Assembly: GCF_009931655.1 (NCBI RefSeq)
Contig: NZ_CP047984.1
Coordinates: 496,001 to 560,000, forward strand
DNA length: 64,000 nucleotides
DNA from: Pontibacter russatus
GTDB lineage: Bacteria > Bacteroidota > Bacteroidia > Cytophagales > Hymenobacteraceae
Direction: 5' to 3'
The notes under the pieces are model-generated. The model did not search any database, was not told the DNA's origin, and saw nothing but the letters and a program-made list of their open reading frames with translations. Position 1 is the first letter of the stretch, and the number at the start of each line of letters is the position of its first letter. Of the stretch, positions 37,381 to 45,653 are shown one piece after another. A program made the position numbers and the translations under genes.

Positions 37381-38280
37381 CTATTCCGGCACTCGGTGGC
37401 CCGCGCGCAGGCTGTTGCTGTCGGTGAGGCAGCCTGCGCAGAACTTGCTCTTGTACTGCCGGAACGTGAGCAGCGGGATATGGGTGTGGTAGGCCCTGGT
37501 TTGGATGTATGCCTCGCTGAAGAGGCGCTGCATCAGGTAGCTGTCCTGGGTGGCCAGCACCACCATGTCCGCCCCCTCGCGCTCCGCAAACCTGCTGATG
37601 CCTTCCAATACGTCTTCTTCCTCCAGCAGCCGAAACGCGGCGGCCCGTCCCTCCAGTTGCCGCTCAATGCCAGGAATAGCCGCCTCCATCTCTCCTCCCT
37701 GCTCCTGCTCTGCCTTGCTATATACCTGCACCAGTGTAATGGCTGCCCCGGCCAGGGCGGCAAATTCGCTTAGCTGCGCCAGCACCTGCGGGTCCTGGTC
37801 TGTTAAGTCGGTGGCGAATAGCAGACGCCCCACCCGTTTAAAGGGTTGAGCGGTCGGCACCACCATCACCGGGCAGCTTACCTGCTCCATCACGGCGGCA
37901 GCATGGTCGGCGGCTCCCACTCTGCCCCCTTCCGGGTAGGACTCTGCCTGCATCAGCACCAGATAGATTCCTTCGCCCTGCACCACAGCATGTACACCGT
38001 CCTTCAGGCTGCCGGGCTGCAGGAGGCAGCTGAAGCGAACATACCCCCTGTCTTCCGGCACCCGTCCGAGCACCCGCTCCCCCAATGCCTGCAGCTGTCT
38101 CAGACCACCTTTCTCCTCGGCCGGGGCAACTGTTGGCGTACCTGAGCTTCCGAGCAATAGCAGCTCGGCACCGAGCACGGCGGCAAGCTGGCCCGCATAG
38201 CTAAGCAGCAGCAAACCCTCGGCGGGCTTCTCCACTGCAATGGGCACAAGTATCTTTTTTGTTGCATTGCTCATGTACAT
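37381..38280 (-). CDS. Tandem universal stress protein (two Usp domains)
   Basis: A 299-residue soluble protein made of two alpha/beta Usp domains (about 8-145 and 155-280). The first begins KKILVPIAVEKPAEGLLLLSYAGQLA, the second VGRLLFATDLTDQDPQVLAQLSEFAALAGAAITLVQVY. The ATP-binding GxxG-type loop is poorly kept in both halves (GAADHAAAVMEQVSCPVMVV in the first), so nucleotide binding is uncertain. Usp proteins respond to starvation, redox or oxygen limits. Its place just downstream of the cbb3 locus hints at oxygen-linked use. An alternative ATG lies two codons on (38274). Confidence 0.9.
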   Translation of the reverse strand: MYMSNATKKILVPIAVEKPAEGLLLLSYAGQLAAVLGAELLLLGSSGTPTVAPAEEKGGLRQLQALGERVLGRVPEDRGYVRFSCLLQPGSLKDGVHAVVQGEGIYLVLMQAESYPEGGRVGAADHAAAVMEQVSCPVMVVPTAQPFKRVGRLLFATDLTDQDPQVLAQLSEFAALAGAAITLVQVYSKAEQEQGGEMEAAIPGIERQLEGRAAAFRLLEEEDVLEGISRFAEREGADMVVLATQDSYLMQRLFSEAYIQTRAYHTHIPLLTFRQYKSKFCAGCLTDSNSLRAGHRVPE

Positions 38281-38445
38281 GTGTCCTCCTTCCTGTTGAT
38301 GACGGGGCCTGTCAGCATTTGGCGACAGGGAGAATTAACCTAAACTGAAGTTTTATTATTTTTATATATAATTTTGAAGTCAAGTTATATATAGCTCCAA
38401 TAAATCTGAATGCCATTCTATTACGGTTTCAGAATCCTTTACCTA

Positions 38446-39159
38446 TCAGGGCTTTGTGCAGCAGGTAATCTCGCTGGTGTGGGCGGCGGTGTGTGTAATC
38501 TTTGGGCTCAGGTACGGGATGCCCAGGCTCAGGCCGCGCATGATAAACAAGAGCGCCAGCGTCATGCCTATATAGGGCACGGCCCTGTTGAACACGCTGC
38601 GCATTTTCAGGCTGATGAGCTTGCCGGACAGCGACACCAGGAACATCAGCGGGAAAGTGCCCAGACCGAAGAGGGCCATATATAACATGGCACCGCTCAC
38701 ACCCGGCGCGCTGATGGCACCCGCCAGCGCGATGTATACAAAGCCGCAGGGCAGCAGGCCGTTCAGCAGCCCTACCATAAAGAGAGCGCCCAGCGAGTTT
38801 TTCTGAAAGTAGAAGCTCAGTCTTTTTCGCACCCACGTCATCAGTTTACCGGTGCCCGGCAGGCTGGCGGTTTTGCCTCTTCTCATGGCGGGCACAACCA
38901 GCAATAAAAGGATGAGCACTCCTGAAACGACGGACACCGTTTGTTGCAGGCCAGCCAGCTGCAATGTTTCGCCGAAGGCGCCTGCCAGCGCTCCCAGCGT
39001 GGCGTAGGTCACGATCCGGCCGCTGTTGTACAGGAGCCGGCCGGCGTAGTACCGCCAGCCGGAACTCCCGACAAAGGGTAGCGCCATGGCTATGGGACCG
39101 CACATCCCGACACAATGGAAGCTACCAACTAACCCAAATAAAAAGCCGGCCCAAATCAT
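38446..39159 (-). CDS. SafE/TauE-like membrane protein of the cbb3 locus
   Basis: Started at the ATG at 39159 (MIWAGFLFGLVGSFHCVGMCG), which overlaps the ccoH stop as ATGA, the protein has 237 residues and about six membrane helices. The first helix with FHCVGMCGPIAMALPF is the signature of the DsbD/SafE-like transporters that sit in cco operons of many bacteria and are thought to help copper or thiol handling during oxidase assembly. The family label sulfite exporter is historical. The overlap shows translational coupling with ccoH. Confidence 0.88.
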   Translation of the reverse strand: MIWAGFLFGLVGSFHCVGMCGPIAMALPFVGSSGWRYYAGRLLYNSGRIVTYATLGALAGAFGETLQLAGLQQTVSVVSGVLILLLLVVPAMRRGKTASLPGTGKLMTWVRKRLSFYFQKNSLGALFMVGLLNGLLPCGFVYIALAGAISAPGVSGAMLYMALFGLGTFPLMFLVSLSGKLISLKMRSVFNRAVPYIGMTLALLFIMRGLSLGIPYLSPKITHTAAHTSEITCCTKP

Positions 39160-39632
39160 GGTTTCACTACCTGTATGGCTTGCTCGGCATAATATGTTTT
39201 CGCGTCTGCGGTAAAGCTCACGCGCACTTTCCACAGCCCTTTCTCCAACTCAGCAGTCTCTACCAATTGGCTAAGGTCGCGCCCTAACTGCAGGGGCAGT
39301 TCCTGGTCCAGTTTGCCGTCGGAGGGGCGGAACAGGTTGATTTTGCCGTTGATGCGCTGCCCTCCGAAACTCTCCGGCAGCTGCAGCAGAACGTTTTGCG
39401 CCTCCGGGTCATATTCAATCGCCACGTCACCGGCAGCTACTGTCCTGTCGACCCTGTCGATGTGGTCCTGGAACCGGATTTCCTGCTCATAGTAGTTTTT
39501 GCTGACCAGGTCCACCTCCTGGTTCATGGCGCGGTACACAAACATGGCAATGTAGCTCATGAACAGCACCATGGCCCCCACAATGGCATATGGCCAGAGG
39601 GTGAAGCTCTTATTTTTATCTGCAGATTTCAT
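39156..39632 (-). CDS. ccoH: CcoH/FixH family cbb3 oxidase assembly protein
   Basis: A 158-residue protein with one N-terminal membrane helix (ALWPYAIVGAMVLFMSYIAMFVYRAM type, about residues 10-35) and a periplasmic beta domain, as in FixH. Residues EVDLVSKNYYEQEIRFQDHIDR match the family pattern directly after the helix. CcoH is needed for stable assembly of the cbb3 complex. It lies 61 bases after ccoG and shares a 4-base ATGA overlap with the SafE-like gene. Confidence 0.9.
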   Translation of the reverse strand: MKSADKNKSFTLWPYAIVGAMVLFMSYIAMFVYRAMNQEVDLVSKNYYEQEIRFQDHIDRVDRTVAAGDVAIEYDPEAQNVLLQLPESFGGQRINGKINLFRPSDGKLDQELPLQLGRDLSQLVETAELEKGLWKVRVSFTADAKTYYAEQAIQVVKP

Positions 39633-39693
39633 CTTGCTTCGTTGTTCGTTACCCGTTATTCGTTTATCGAGTCGTTATTCTTTATCATGCACC

Positions 39694-41097
39694 CTATTTG
39701 GCCGGACCCAGGAACTTGGTTTCCTGCGTCGTGATCAGCTGATCGCCGTGGTACACGCCTATCTCAATTTCAGAATTCAGGCCGGTCAGAAGCTCCTGGG
39801 GTATTTCGGTAAAAAACACGCCTTCCACAATCCCCTGCGCTGGCAACACTAATTCATTGCCCACCACCTTGATGGTTCCTTCCTTGTCCAGCAGCCTAAG
39901 CGTCAGCGGCATGTCGTGGTTGGTCTTGTTGATGACGGAGATGTTGTACAGGTTCTTGATGTGCCCCTGCTCTGTTTTCTGGTAGAGCTGGCCCGGTGTG
40001 CGCAAAATGGTGGCCTCGGCTTCGTCGCGGGTCAGGAGCAGGGCGCTGAGGGCTGTGAGCAGCACCACCAGCACGGCGGTATAGCCCATCACGCGGGAGG
40101 TAAAGAACTTCCACTTCTTGCCCTCGGCAATCCCCTCCTCCGATTCGTAGCGGATCAATCCCTCCGGCTTGTCAATCATGCGCATGATGTCGTTGCAGGC
40201 GTCGATGCAGGCGGTGCAGTTGATGCACTCCAGCTGCTGCGCGCCGTTGCGGATGTCGATGCCGGTGGGGCAAACCTGCACACACTGGTTGCAGTCGATG
40301 CAGTCGCCCTCGGTGCGCTCCTGGCCCTTGCGCAGCTTGCCGCGCGGCTCGCCGCGCACGTAGTCGTAAGCCACCACCACAGTTTTCTTATCCTGCATCA
40401 CGCCCTGCAGGCGGCCGTACGGGCAAACGATGGTACAGACCTGCTCCCGGAAGTAGGCGAACACCCAGTAAAACACACCCGTAAAGGCTATCAGGGAGGC
40501 AAAGCCAATCAGGTGGTTAAAAGGGCCTTCTGTGATGATCTTCTGTAATTCATCAACCCCTATGATATAGGCCAGGAAGATGTTGGCGATCAGAAACGAT
40601 ATCAGCAGGAAAACAGCCGTCTTCGCTCCCTTTTTCAGGATCTTCTCCTGGTTCCAGGGCATTTTGTCCAGGGCACGCTGCTTCGTGTAATCACCCTCGA
40701 TAGCGTACTCGATGCGGCGGAACACCATCTCCAGGAAGATGGTCTGCGGGCAAATCCAGCCACAGAACACGCGCCCGTACACAACGGTAAAAAGGATGAT
40801 GAACACGACGAGCGCCAGGAAGGCCAGCACCAGCAGGAAGAAGTCCTGTGGCCAGAACAGCACCCCGAAAATCACAAACTTACCCTCGACTACGTTCAGC
40901 ATGAGGAGCGGCAAGCCGTTCACTTTGATGAACGGCCCGGCAAACAGGAGCGCCAGCAGCAGGTAGCTGACGTACTTGCGGTAACTGTACAGCTTGCCTT
41001 TCGGCTTTTTGGGGTATACCCAAACGCGCTTCCCCTGTTCATCTACGGTCGAGATGTGGTCCCGAAATTCATCGGTCGGTTTTACTTTTGTTGCCAT
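39694..41097 (-). CDS. ccoG: CcoG (FixG/RdxA) iron-sulfur protein for cbb3 oxidase copper maturation
   Basis: CcoG is a membrane [4Fe-4S] protein that reduces Cu2+ for cbb3 oxidase assembly. The 467-residue chain has helices near residues 43-62, 84-108, 160-180, 196-215 and 340-360, the motif CGWICPQTIFLEMVFRRIEY, two ferredoxin clusters CIDCNQCVQVCPTGID and CINCTACIDACNDIM, and a C-terminal Ig-like FixG domain. It has its own upstream double dyad (41258-41291) and a terminator separates it from ccoP, so it probably begins a separate transcript with ccoH and safE. Confidence 0.95.
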   Translation of the reverse strand: MATKVKPTDEFRDHISTVDEQGKRVWVYPKKPKGKLYSYRKYVSYLLLALLFAGPFIKVNGLPLLMLNVVEGKFVIFGVLFWPQDFFLLVLAFLALVVFIILFTVVYGRVFCGWICPQTIFLEMVFRRIEYAIEGDYTKQRALDKMPWNQEKILKKGAKTAVFLLISFLIANIFLAYIIGVDELQKIITEGPFNHLIGFASLIAFTGVFYWVFAYFREQVCTIVCPYGRLQGVMQDKKTVVVAYDYVRGEPRGKLRKGQERTEGDCIDCNQCVQVCPTGIDIRNGAQQLECINCTACIDACNDIMRMIDKPEGLIRYESEEGIAEGKKWKFFTSRVMGYTAVLVVLLTALSALLLTRDEAEATILRTPGQLYQKTEQGHIKNLYNISVINKTNHDMPLTLRLLDKEGTIKVVGNELVLPAQGIVEGVFFTEIPQELLTGLNSEIEIGVYHGDQLITTQETKFLGPAK

Positions 41098-41137
41098 GGC
41101 AGTGGTAAATTGTGCGGATTTTATTCCTGCCTTTTTA

Positions 41138-41167
41138 GAATTTTGAATGAGTGAATTTTGAATGAGT
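41138..41167 (+). repeat. Exact tandem duplication of a 15-bp word
   Basis: The word gaattttgaatgagt occurs twice in tandem (41138-41152 and 41153-41167) in the ccoG leader. It is one of several short word repeats in the gaps of this locus. Confidence 0.8.
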
Positions 41168-41257
41168 GGATTTAAGAGGAGCGTGTTACGCCCGATTTCT
41201 CACTTCAATGCCAAAATTTCCTGTTACAAAATTCTGAAAACACCACCTCGCAAAAGA

Positions 41258-41291
41258 TGACCTAAGTCATATACCGCGGTGATTGTCGTCA
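41258..41291 (-). promoter_or_regulatory. Double dyad, candidate Crp/Fnr-type operator of ccoG
   Basis: TGAC-ctaa-GTCA (41258-41269, within ATGAC...GTCAT) and TGAT-tgtc-GTCA (41280-41291) are spaced 22 bp start to start. The same pair stands upstream of ccoNO and ccoI. The dyads are 161-194 bases before the ccoG ATG. The shape (TGA, 4-6 bases, TCA) fits the Crp/Fnr family. Confidence 0.65.
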
Positions 41292-41365
41292 GCAATGGCA
41301 GTTCAAAGCAACACTTGCCTTGGTTTTATGATCTATTCCGGTGATGGGGCTGAATTTAAAAAGGA

Positions 41366-41403
41366 AAAGCTGCAAGAACATTATATGATGTCCCTGCAGC
41401 TTT
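41366..41403 (-). terminator. Terminator of the ccoNOQP transcript
   Basis: Nine-bp arms aaagctgca (41366-41374) and tgcagcttt (41395-41403). On the minus strand the stem lies 55 bases past the ccoP stop and is followed by tcctttttaaatt. Confidence 0.65.
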
Positions 41404-41457
41404 CGAGGAGTGCCTATTCAGGCATTTCCTAATCCTTATATCTTCAAATCTCCAAAT

Positions 41458-42663
41458 CTATTCCTTGTCGCCCTGCGGTTCTTTGGCGTTGGCAGGGTTA
41501 GAGCCCTGCAGCGAGAGGATATAGCTGGACACTTCCAGCATCTGGTCTTTTGTCAACTTGCCCTGCCAGGGCACCATGCCTTTGGCCGGCACACCGTATT
41601 TCACCGTCTTGAAAATCTCGTTCACGTCGCCTCCGTGCAGCCAGTATTCATCCGTCAGGTTGGGCCCTACCGTACCCTGCCCCTCCTGGCCGTGGCATGC
41701 CGCACAGTTGGTGCTGAAGATGGACTTGCCGGACGCGAGGGCTGCGGCATCTGTGAGAGCTTCATAGTTTGTCACAGCATTCGGATCGTCGGGCGTCAGG
41801 GCGGCAAGCAAGGCGGCCTGCTCCATCTCCGCCTCATACTCCTCTGTCTGCAGCGCCCCGGTCATGAACACGTGGTAGTGCAGCATATAGCCCACGGCAA
41901 ACACGATACTGGCATAGAACATCGTCTTCCACCAGGGCGGCAGGTCGTTGTCGTACTCCTGTATGCCGTCGAAGTCGTGGTGCGAGTGGATTTCGTCCTT
42001 TACCTTGCCTGTCATGAGAGAGGTGTCACCCCGCAGCAGGAACAGCACCCGCCCGGCAAATGAGCCTTGGAACTCCCCGTTGTAGATAGAATCTCCCAGC
42101 ATCGGCACAAACAGGCGGAACATCATGATGAGCACCAGCACAATCAGCAGGAAAATAACGCCGATTAATGCGATGGTGAAGTGTACCAGCGCCGGCAGTT
42201 TCATAAAAGGCACTTCGGCCGGAGCCACGGCGTTCGCACCCGGATCAGCCGCAGGTGCCGCCGGAACTTCAACGGCAGCTTCAGCGGGCTTGTCGCTTTC
42301 TGCTTTGATATAGGCGATTACGTTGGCAATGTCCTCATCCGAGAGGGAGCCGCCAAAGGCTGGCATCGGCACCTTGTTGAATTTCTCGAACAGGGCAACA
42401 GCGTCCTTATCCCCTGCCTGCACCAGTTCCTGCGAGTTTTTGATGAACTTCACCAGCCACTCGTCGCCGCGGCGCTTGTGGGCGTCTTTCAGGGCGGGGC
42501 CCACCACGTCGGCCTCCAGGCTATGGCAGGCGGAGCAGTTGCCCTCGAATATGGCCTTTCCGGCTACGGCATCCTGCGCCTGTGCCGCCGGTGTGCCCAG
42601 CAGCAGCAGCCCGGCCGCTAGGGCCAGTCCGCCTTTTCCGAGTATGTTCCTTAAAGATTTCAT
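41458..42663 (-). CDS. ccoP: cbb3 oxidase subunit III (CcoP) with an extra N-terminal cytochrome c domain
   Basis: CcoP feeds electrons to the cbb3 oxidase through heme c. The 401-residue chain begins with a signal peptide (MKSLRNILGKGGLALAAGLL) and a first class I cytochrome c domain with CSACH at residues 43-47 and a Met ligand region MPAFGG near 99. An Ala/Pro linker and a membrane helix near 160-180 follow, then the FixP N-terminal motif IQEYDNDLPPWWKTMFY, a second helix, and another cytochrome c domain with CAACH near 320. A secretory cytochrome fused before the FixP part is not the classical layout. The start overlaps the ccoQ stop (ATGA). Confidence 0.92.
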   Translation of the reverse strand: MKSLRNILGKGGLALAAGLLLLGTPAAQAQDAVAGKAIFEGNCSACHSLEADVVGPALKDAHKRRGDEWLVKFIKNSQELVQAGDKDAVALFEKFNKVPMPAFGGSLSDEDIANVIAYIKAESDKPAEAAVEVPAAPAADPGANAVAPAEVPFMKLPALVHFTIALIGVIFLLIVLVLIMMFRLFVPMLGDSIYNGEFQGSFAGRVLFLLRGDTSLMTGKVKDEIHSHHDFDGIQEYDNDLPPWWKTMFYASIVFAVGYMLHYHVFMTGALQTEEYEAEMEQAALLAALTPDDPNAVTNYEALTDAAALASGKSIFSTNCAACHGQEGQGTVGPNLTDEYWLHGGDVNEIFKTVKYGVPAKGMVPWQGKLTKDQMLEVSSYILSLQGSNPANAKEPQGDKE

Positions 42664-42854
42664 CTTCTTGTTCCATCAATGTTTTTGTCTTCCTCCTCAC
42701 TGTCGCAAGCGATGCTGCTCATGGCCTGCGCATATTTTTTGTCCATCAGGGCCACGTACACGATCAGGCCCAGGAAAAACACGAAGAAGATACTGAACGA
42801 GATAAGCGGGTATACCTCGATGCCGTCTATGGCTTGCAAAACGTTCTTATACAT
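42660..42854 (-). CDS. ccoQ: Small cbb3 oxidase subunit (CcoQ-like)
   Basis: A 64-residue single-helix protein between ccoNO and ccoP. The helix (YPLISFSIFFVFFLGLIVYVALM, about residues 15-37) is followed by a short charged tail with DSEEEDKN. CcoQ stabilises the cbb3 complex. The name rests on position, size and topology more than on residues. Its stop overlaps the ccoP start by four bases, and 98 bases separate it from ccoNO. Confidence 0.8.
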   Translation of the reverse strand: MYKNVLQAIDGIEVYPLISFSIFFVFFLGLIVYVALMDKKYAQAMSSIACDSEEEDKNIDGTRR

Positions 42855-42874
42855 TTCTTTAGAAGTTGTGACAC

Positions 42875-42941
42875 TCGTATCTCGTATCAGGTATCACGAA
42901 TTACACTTCTCAAATGTCGTGTGTCGTGATACGTGATACGG
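42875..42941. repeat. Degenerate direct and inverted word repeat in the ccoNO-ccoQ gap
   Basis: Variants of cgtatc/gtatcacga occur at 42875-42899, and the complementary words tcgtgatac and cgtgatacg at 42920-42941. The longest exact inverted pair is gtatcacga (42891-42899) with tcgtgatac (42924-42932). Confidence 0.7.
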
Positions 42942-42952
42942 ATGTCGTTTTT

Positions 42953-45133
42953 CTACTCTTTCACTTTAACATCCGTACCAAGGCGCTGCAGGTAGGCAAT
43001 CAGGGCTACGATTTCCTTCTCGGGGGCTACCTCGATGCCTTCTTTGGCCAGGTCAGCAGAAATCCCTTTCGCCTGTTGCATCAGCTCCTCGTTGGCCTTG
43101 GCTATATAGTCGTCCTCGTACGGCACACCCAGCTTCTTCAGCACTTCCAGTTTATCCTGGGTGGTGCTCATATCTACCTCCTGCTCAAACAGCCAGGGGT
43201 AGGCCGGCATTATGGAGCCCGGCGACATAGAGGTAGGGTCCATCATGTGATGGTAGTGCCACGAGTGCGGGTACTTGCCCCCCACCCGGTGCAGGTCCGG
43301 GCCGGTGCGCTTGGAGCCCCACAGGAAGTTGTGGTCGTACACGAACTCTCCCGCTTTGGAGTACTCGCCATAGCGCTCAGTCTCCGACCTGAACGGACGA
43401 ACCATCTGGGTGTGGCAGTTCACGCATCCCTCTTTTATATATAAGTCGCGGCCCTGCAGCTCCAGCGAGGTATAGGGTTTCACGCTGGCGATGGTCGGCA
43501 CGTTAGATTTGATGACAAAGGCCGGGATGAACTCTACCAGACCGCCAATCAGGATGGCAACGGTTGCCCATATAGCCATTTGTGTCGGGCGCTTCTCAAT
43601 CCAGCTGTGCCAGTGGCCCGCGTTCATGCTGGCGGCAGGCACAATCACAGGGGCCTCGGTGCGCTCATTCGCCTCCAGGCTTCCTGCTTTGGCGGTCTTG
43701 TAGAGGTTATATACCATCAGGAACACGCCACTCAGGTAAAACACGCCACCCACCCCGCGCATGTAGTACATCGGCACAATCTGCAGCACCGTCTCCAGAA
43801 AGTTAGAATACTGCAAGGTGCCTTCCGGCGTGAACTGCTTCCACATCAGCCCTTGCGTGAAACCTGCCCAGTACATCGGGATGGCATAGAAAAGGATGCC
43901 CAGCGTGCCCAGCCAGAAGTGCGCGTTCGCCAGCTTCCTGGAGTGCAGTTGTATTTTGTAAAGGCGCGGGAACAACCAGTAGAGCATGGCAAATGTCAGG
44001 AAGCCGTTCCACCCGAGTGCGCCTACGTGTACGTGTGCCACTATCCAGTCGGTGAAGTGAGCGATGGCGTTCACGTTCTTCAGCGACAGCATCGGTCCCT
44101 CGAAGGTAGCCATGCCGTAAGCGGTAATCGCCACCACCATAAACTTCAGCACGGGCTCTTCACGCACTTTGTCCCAGGCGCCGCGCAGCGTCAGCAAGCC
44201 GTTGATCATACCACCCCAGCTTGGGGCCAGCAGCATCACCGAAAAAACCACCCCCAGCGACTGTGCCCAGTCAGGCAGCGAGGTATAGAGCAAGTGGTGC
44301 GGGCCCGCCCATATATAAATGAAGATCAGCGACCAGAAGTGAATGATGGACAGGCGGTACGAGTACACCGGGCGGTTCGCCGCCTTGGGCAGGAAGTAGT
44401 ACATCAGGCCCAGGAAAGGCGTGGTCAGGAAGAACGCCACTGCGTTGTGGCCGTACCACCACTGCACCAGCGCATCCTGCACCCCGGCGTAGCCGGAGTA
44501 GCTCTTGAAGAGGTTAACCGGCATCTCGTAGGAGTTTACGATGTGCAGCACGGCCACTGTCAGGAAGGTGGCGATGTAGAACCAGATGGCCACATACATG
44601 TGGCGCTCGCGGCGGCGGGCCAGCGTGCCGAACATGTTCCAGCCAAACACCACCCATATCAGCGTGATGGCAATGTCGATAGGCCACTCCAGCTCAGCAT
44701 ATTCTTTAGAGGTGGTCATGCCCAGCGGCAGGGTGATAACGGCCGCCACGATGATCAGCTGCCAGCCCCAGAAGTTAATTTTGCTGAGCAGGTCGCTGTA
44801 CATGCGGGTTTTGCAGAGGCGCTGCAGCGAGTAGTACACCCCCATGAAGATGGCGTTGCCCACAAAGGCGAAGATAACGGCATTGGTGTGCAACGGCCTT
44901 ACGCGGCCGAACGTGGTATACTGGGTTCCCATGTTCACGTCCGGATTTGCCAGCTGGAAGGCGATGATCACCCCGATCAGCATACCGGCAATGCCCCAGA
45001 ACACGGTGGCGATGCCAAAATCCCGGACGATCTTGTTGTCATAAAAGAACGTGTCGGTCACGCCCCGGTCCGCGCCCTTCGGCACCATCCTGTCAGGCGC
45101 ATTCTCTAAGACTTTGGCTACATTAGTTGACAT
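42953..45133 (-). CDS. ccoNO: Fused cbb3 cytochrome oxidase subunits I and II (CcoN-CcoO)
   Basis: The catalytic subunit of the high-affinity cbb3 oxidase, which reduces O2 to water and pumps protons. In this 726-residue chain the CcoN part (about residues 1-500, twelve helices) has FGRVRPLHTNAVIFAF, VQWWYGHNAVAFFLT (copper and tyrosine region) and DWIVAHVHVGALGWNG with paired heme-ligand histidines. The CcoO part begins near 510 and has the heme c site EGCVNCHTQMVRPF near residue 570. The N-O fusion is the standard Bacteroidota form. A ggagg site lies 13 bases before the ATG, and the double dyad lies 86-119 bases upstream. Confidence 0.97.
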   Translation of the reverse strand: MSTNVAKVLENAPDRMVPKGADRGVTDTFFYDNKIVRDFGIATVFWGIAGMLIGVIIAFQLANPDVNMGTQYTTFGRVRPLHTNAVIFAFVGNAIFMGVYYSLQRLCKTRMYSDLLSKINFWGWQLIIVAAVITLPLGMTTSKEYAELEWPIDIAITLIWVVFGWNMFGTLARRRERHMYVAIWFYIATFLTVAVLHIVNSYEMPVNLFKSYSGYAGVQDALVQWWYGHNAVAFFLTTPFLGLMYYFLPKAANRPVYSYRLSIIHFWSLIFIYIWAGPHHLLYTSLPDWAQSLGVVFSVMLLAPSWGGMINGLLTLRGAWDKVREEPVLKFMVVAITAYGMATFEGPMLSLKNVNAIAHFTDWIVAHVHVGALGWNGFLTFAMLYWLFPRLYKIQLHSRKLANAHFWLGTLGILFYAIPMYWAGFTQGLMWKQFTPEGTLQYSNFLETVLQIVPMYYMRGVGGVFYLSGVFLMVYNLYKTAKAGSLEANERTEAPVIVPAASMNAGHWHSWIEKRPTQMAIWATVAILIGGLVEFIPAFVIKSNVPTIASVKPYTSLELQGRDLYIKEGCVNCHTQMVRPFRSETERYGEYSKAGEFVYDHNFLWGSKRTGPDLHRVGGKYPHSWHYHHMMDPTSMSPGSIMPAYPWLFEQEVDMSTTQDKLEVLKKLGVPYEDDYIAKANEELMQQAKGISADLAKEGIEVAPEKEIVALIAYLQRLGTDVKVKE

Positions 45134-45218
45134 GTGCGGTGTCCTCCATTTTGATTGCGTGTTGAGTTTTATCTTATTTGATGGCTACAAATTTCTGCAG
45201 CGAACGGGCGCGAAAAGA

Positions 45219-45252
45219 TGACGAATGTCATAGCCGGGGGTGATTGTTCTCA
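45219..45252 (-). promoter_or_regulatory. Double dyad, candidate Crp/Fnr-type operator of ccoNO
   Basis: TGAC-gaat-GTCA (45219-45230, within ATGAC...GTCAT) and TGAT-tgtt-CTCA (45241-45252) with the same 22-bp spacing as upstream of ccoG and ccoI. It lies between the ccoS stop and the ccoNO start, which implies an internal promoter. Confidence 0.65.
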
Positions 45253-45264
45253 GCCGCGGGTAAT

Positions 45265-45447
45265 TCAGGAGGCTTTCTCCCTGGAACCGGGCTTTGCTTT
45301 GGGAGCGGTATCGTTGTCAAAAAGCATCCGGACGGCGGGCGTGTAGTCGTCGTCGTACTGGCCGGAGCGCACCGCCCACAGGAAAGCGCCCAGGAACAGG
45401 CCCGCCACGGTGATACTGACGCCTATCATTAAAAAGATGATGTACAT
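45265..45447 (-). CDS. ccoS: CcoS, small cbb3 oxidase maturation protein
   Basis: A 60-residue single-helix protein (MYIIFLMIGVSITVAGLFLGAFLWAVRSGQYDD) with the CcoS hallmark of a helix ending AxRSGQxDD and then an aspartate-rich stretch. CcoS is required for cofactor insertion into the cbb3 oxidase, acting with the CcoI copper pump. It lies between ccoI (206 bases upstream) and ccoNO (131 bases downstream). Confidence 0.93.
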   Translation of the reverse strand: MYIIFLMIGVSITVAGLFLGAFLWAVRSGQYDDDYTPAVRMLFDNDTAPKAKPGSREKAS

Positions 45448-45458
45448 GGCCTTATGAA

Positions 45459-45485
45459 TTAGAAATTAAAAATTAGAAATTATAT
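45459..45485. repeat. AT-rich word repeat after ccoI
   Basis: The words attagaaatt, aaaaattagaaatt follow in near-tandem just upstream of ccoS. It belongs to the same class of short degenerate repeats seen in the other gaps of the locus. Confidence 0.6.
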
Positions 45486-45486
45486 A

Positions 45487-45630
45487 TGCCGAAGGGGTTC
45501 TAAAGACCTCGCGGTCTCCGAAGTCCCCGCGAGCGTCTGCCCCGAAGGCCGCAGCTATATATAACCCGGACACTTGGGATATACAATCCAGCCACTCGCG
45601 GGAGCTCCCGAAATGCTTCGGGGCAGGTGC
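45487..45630. repeat. Structured GC-rich intergenic element between ccoI and ccoS
   Basis: The gap carries complementary pairs cccgcgag (45526-45533) with ctcgcggg (45595-45602), and ctgccccgaag (45537-45547) with cttcggggcag (45616-45626), plus the small palindrome agacctcgcggtct near 45503. Composition is unlike the AT-rich gaps around it. It could be a dispersed repeat or a folded mRNA element. Confidence 0.5.
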
Positions 45631-45653
45631 GCACGCTGCAAGGACTTCTGTTG

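Noticed and set aside
38296..38330. tgatgacggggcctgtcag upstream of the universal stress gene as a fourth Crp/Fnr site
   Set aside because: Half-site spacing differs from the TGA-N4/6-TCA form and the second dyad at +22 is missing.
43580..45109. 509-codon frame opposite ccoNO
   Set aside because: Coding shadow of a highly conserved oxidase gene.
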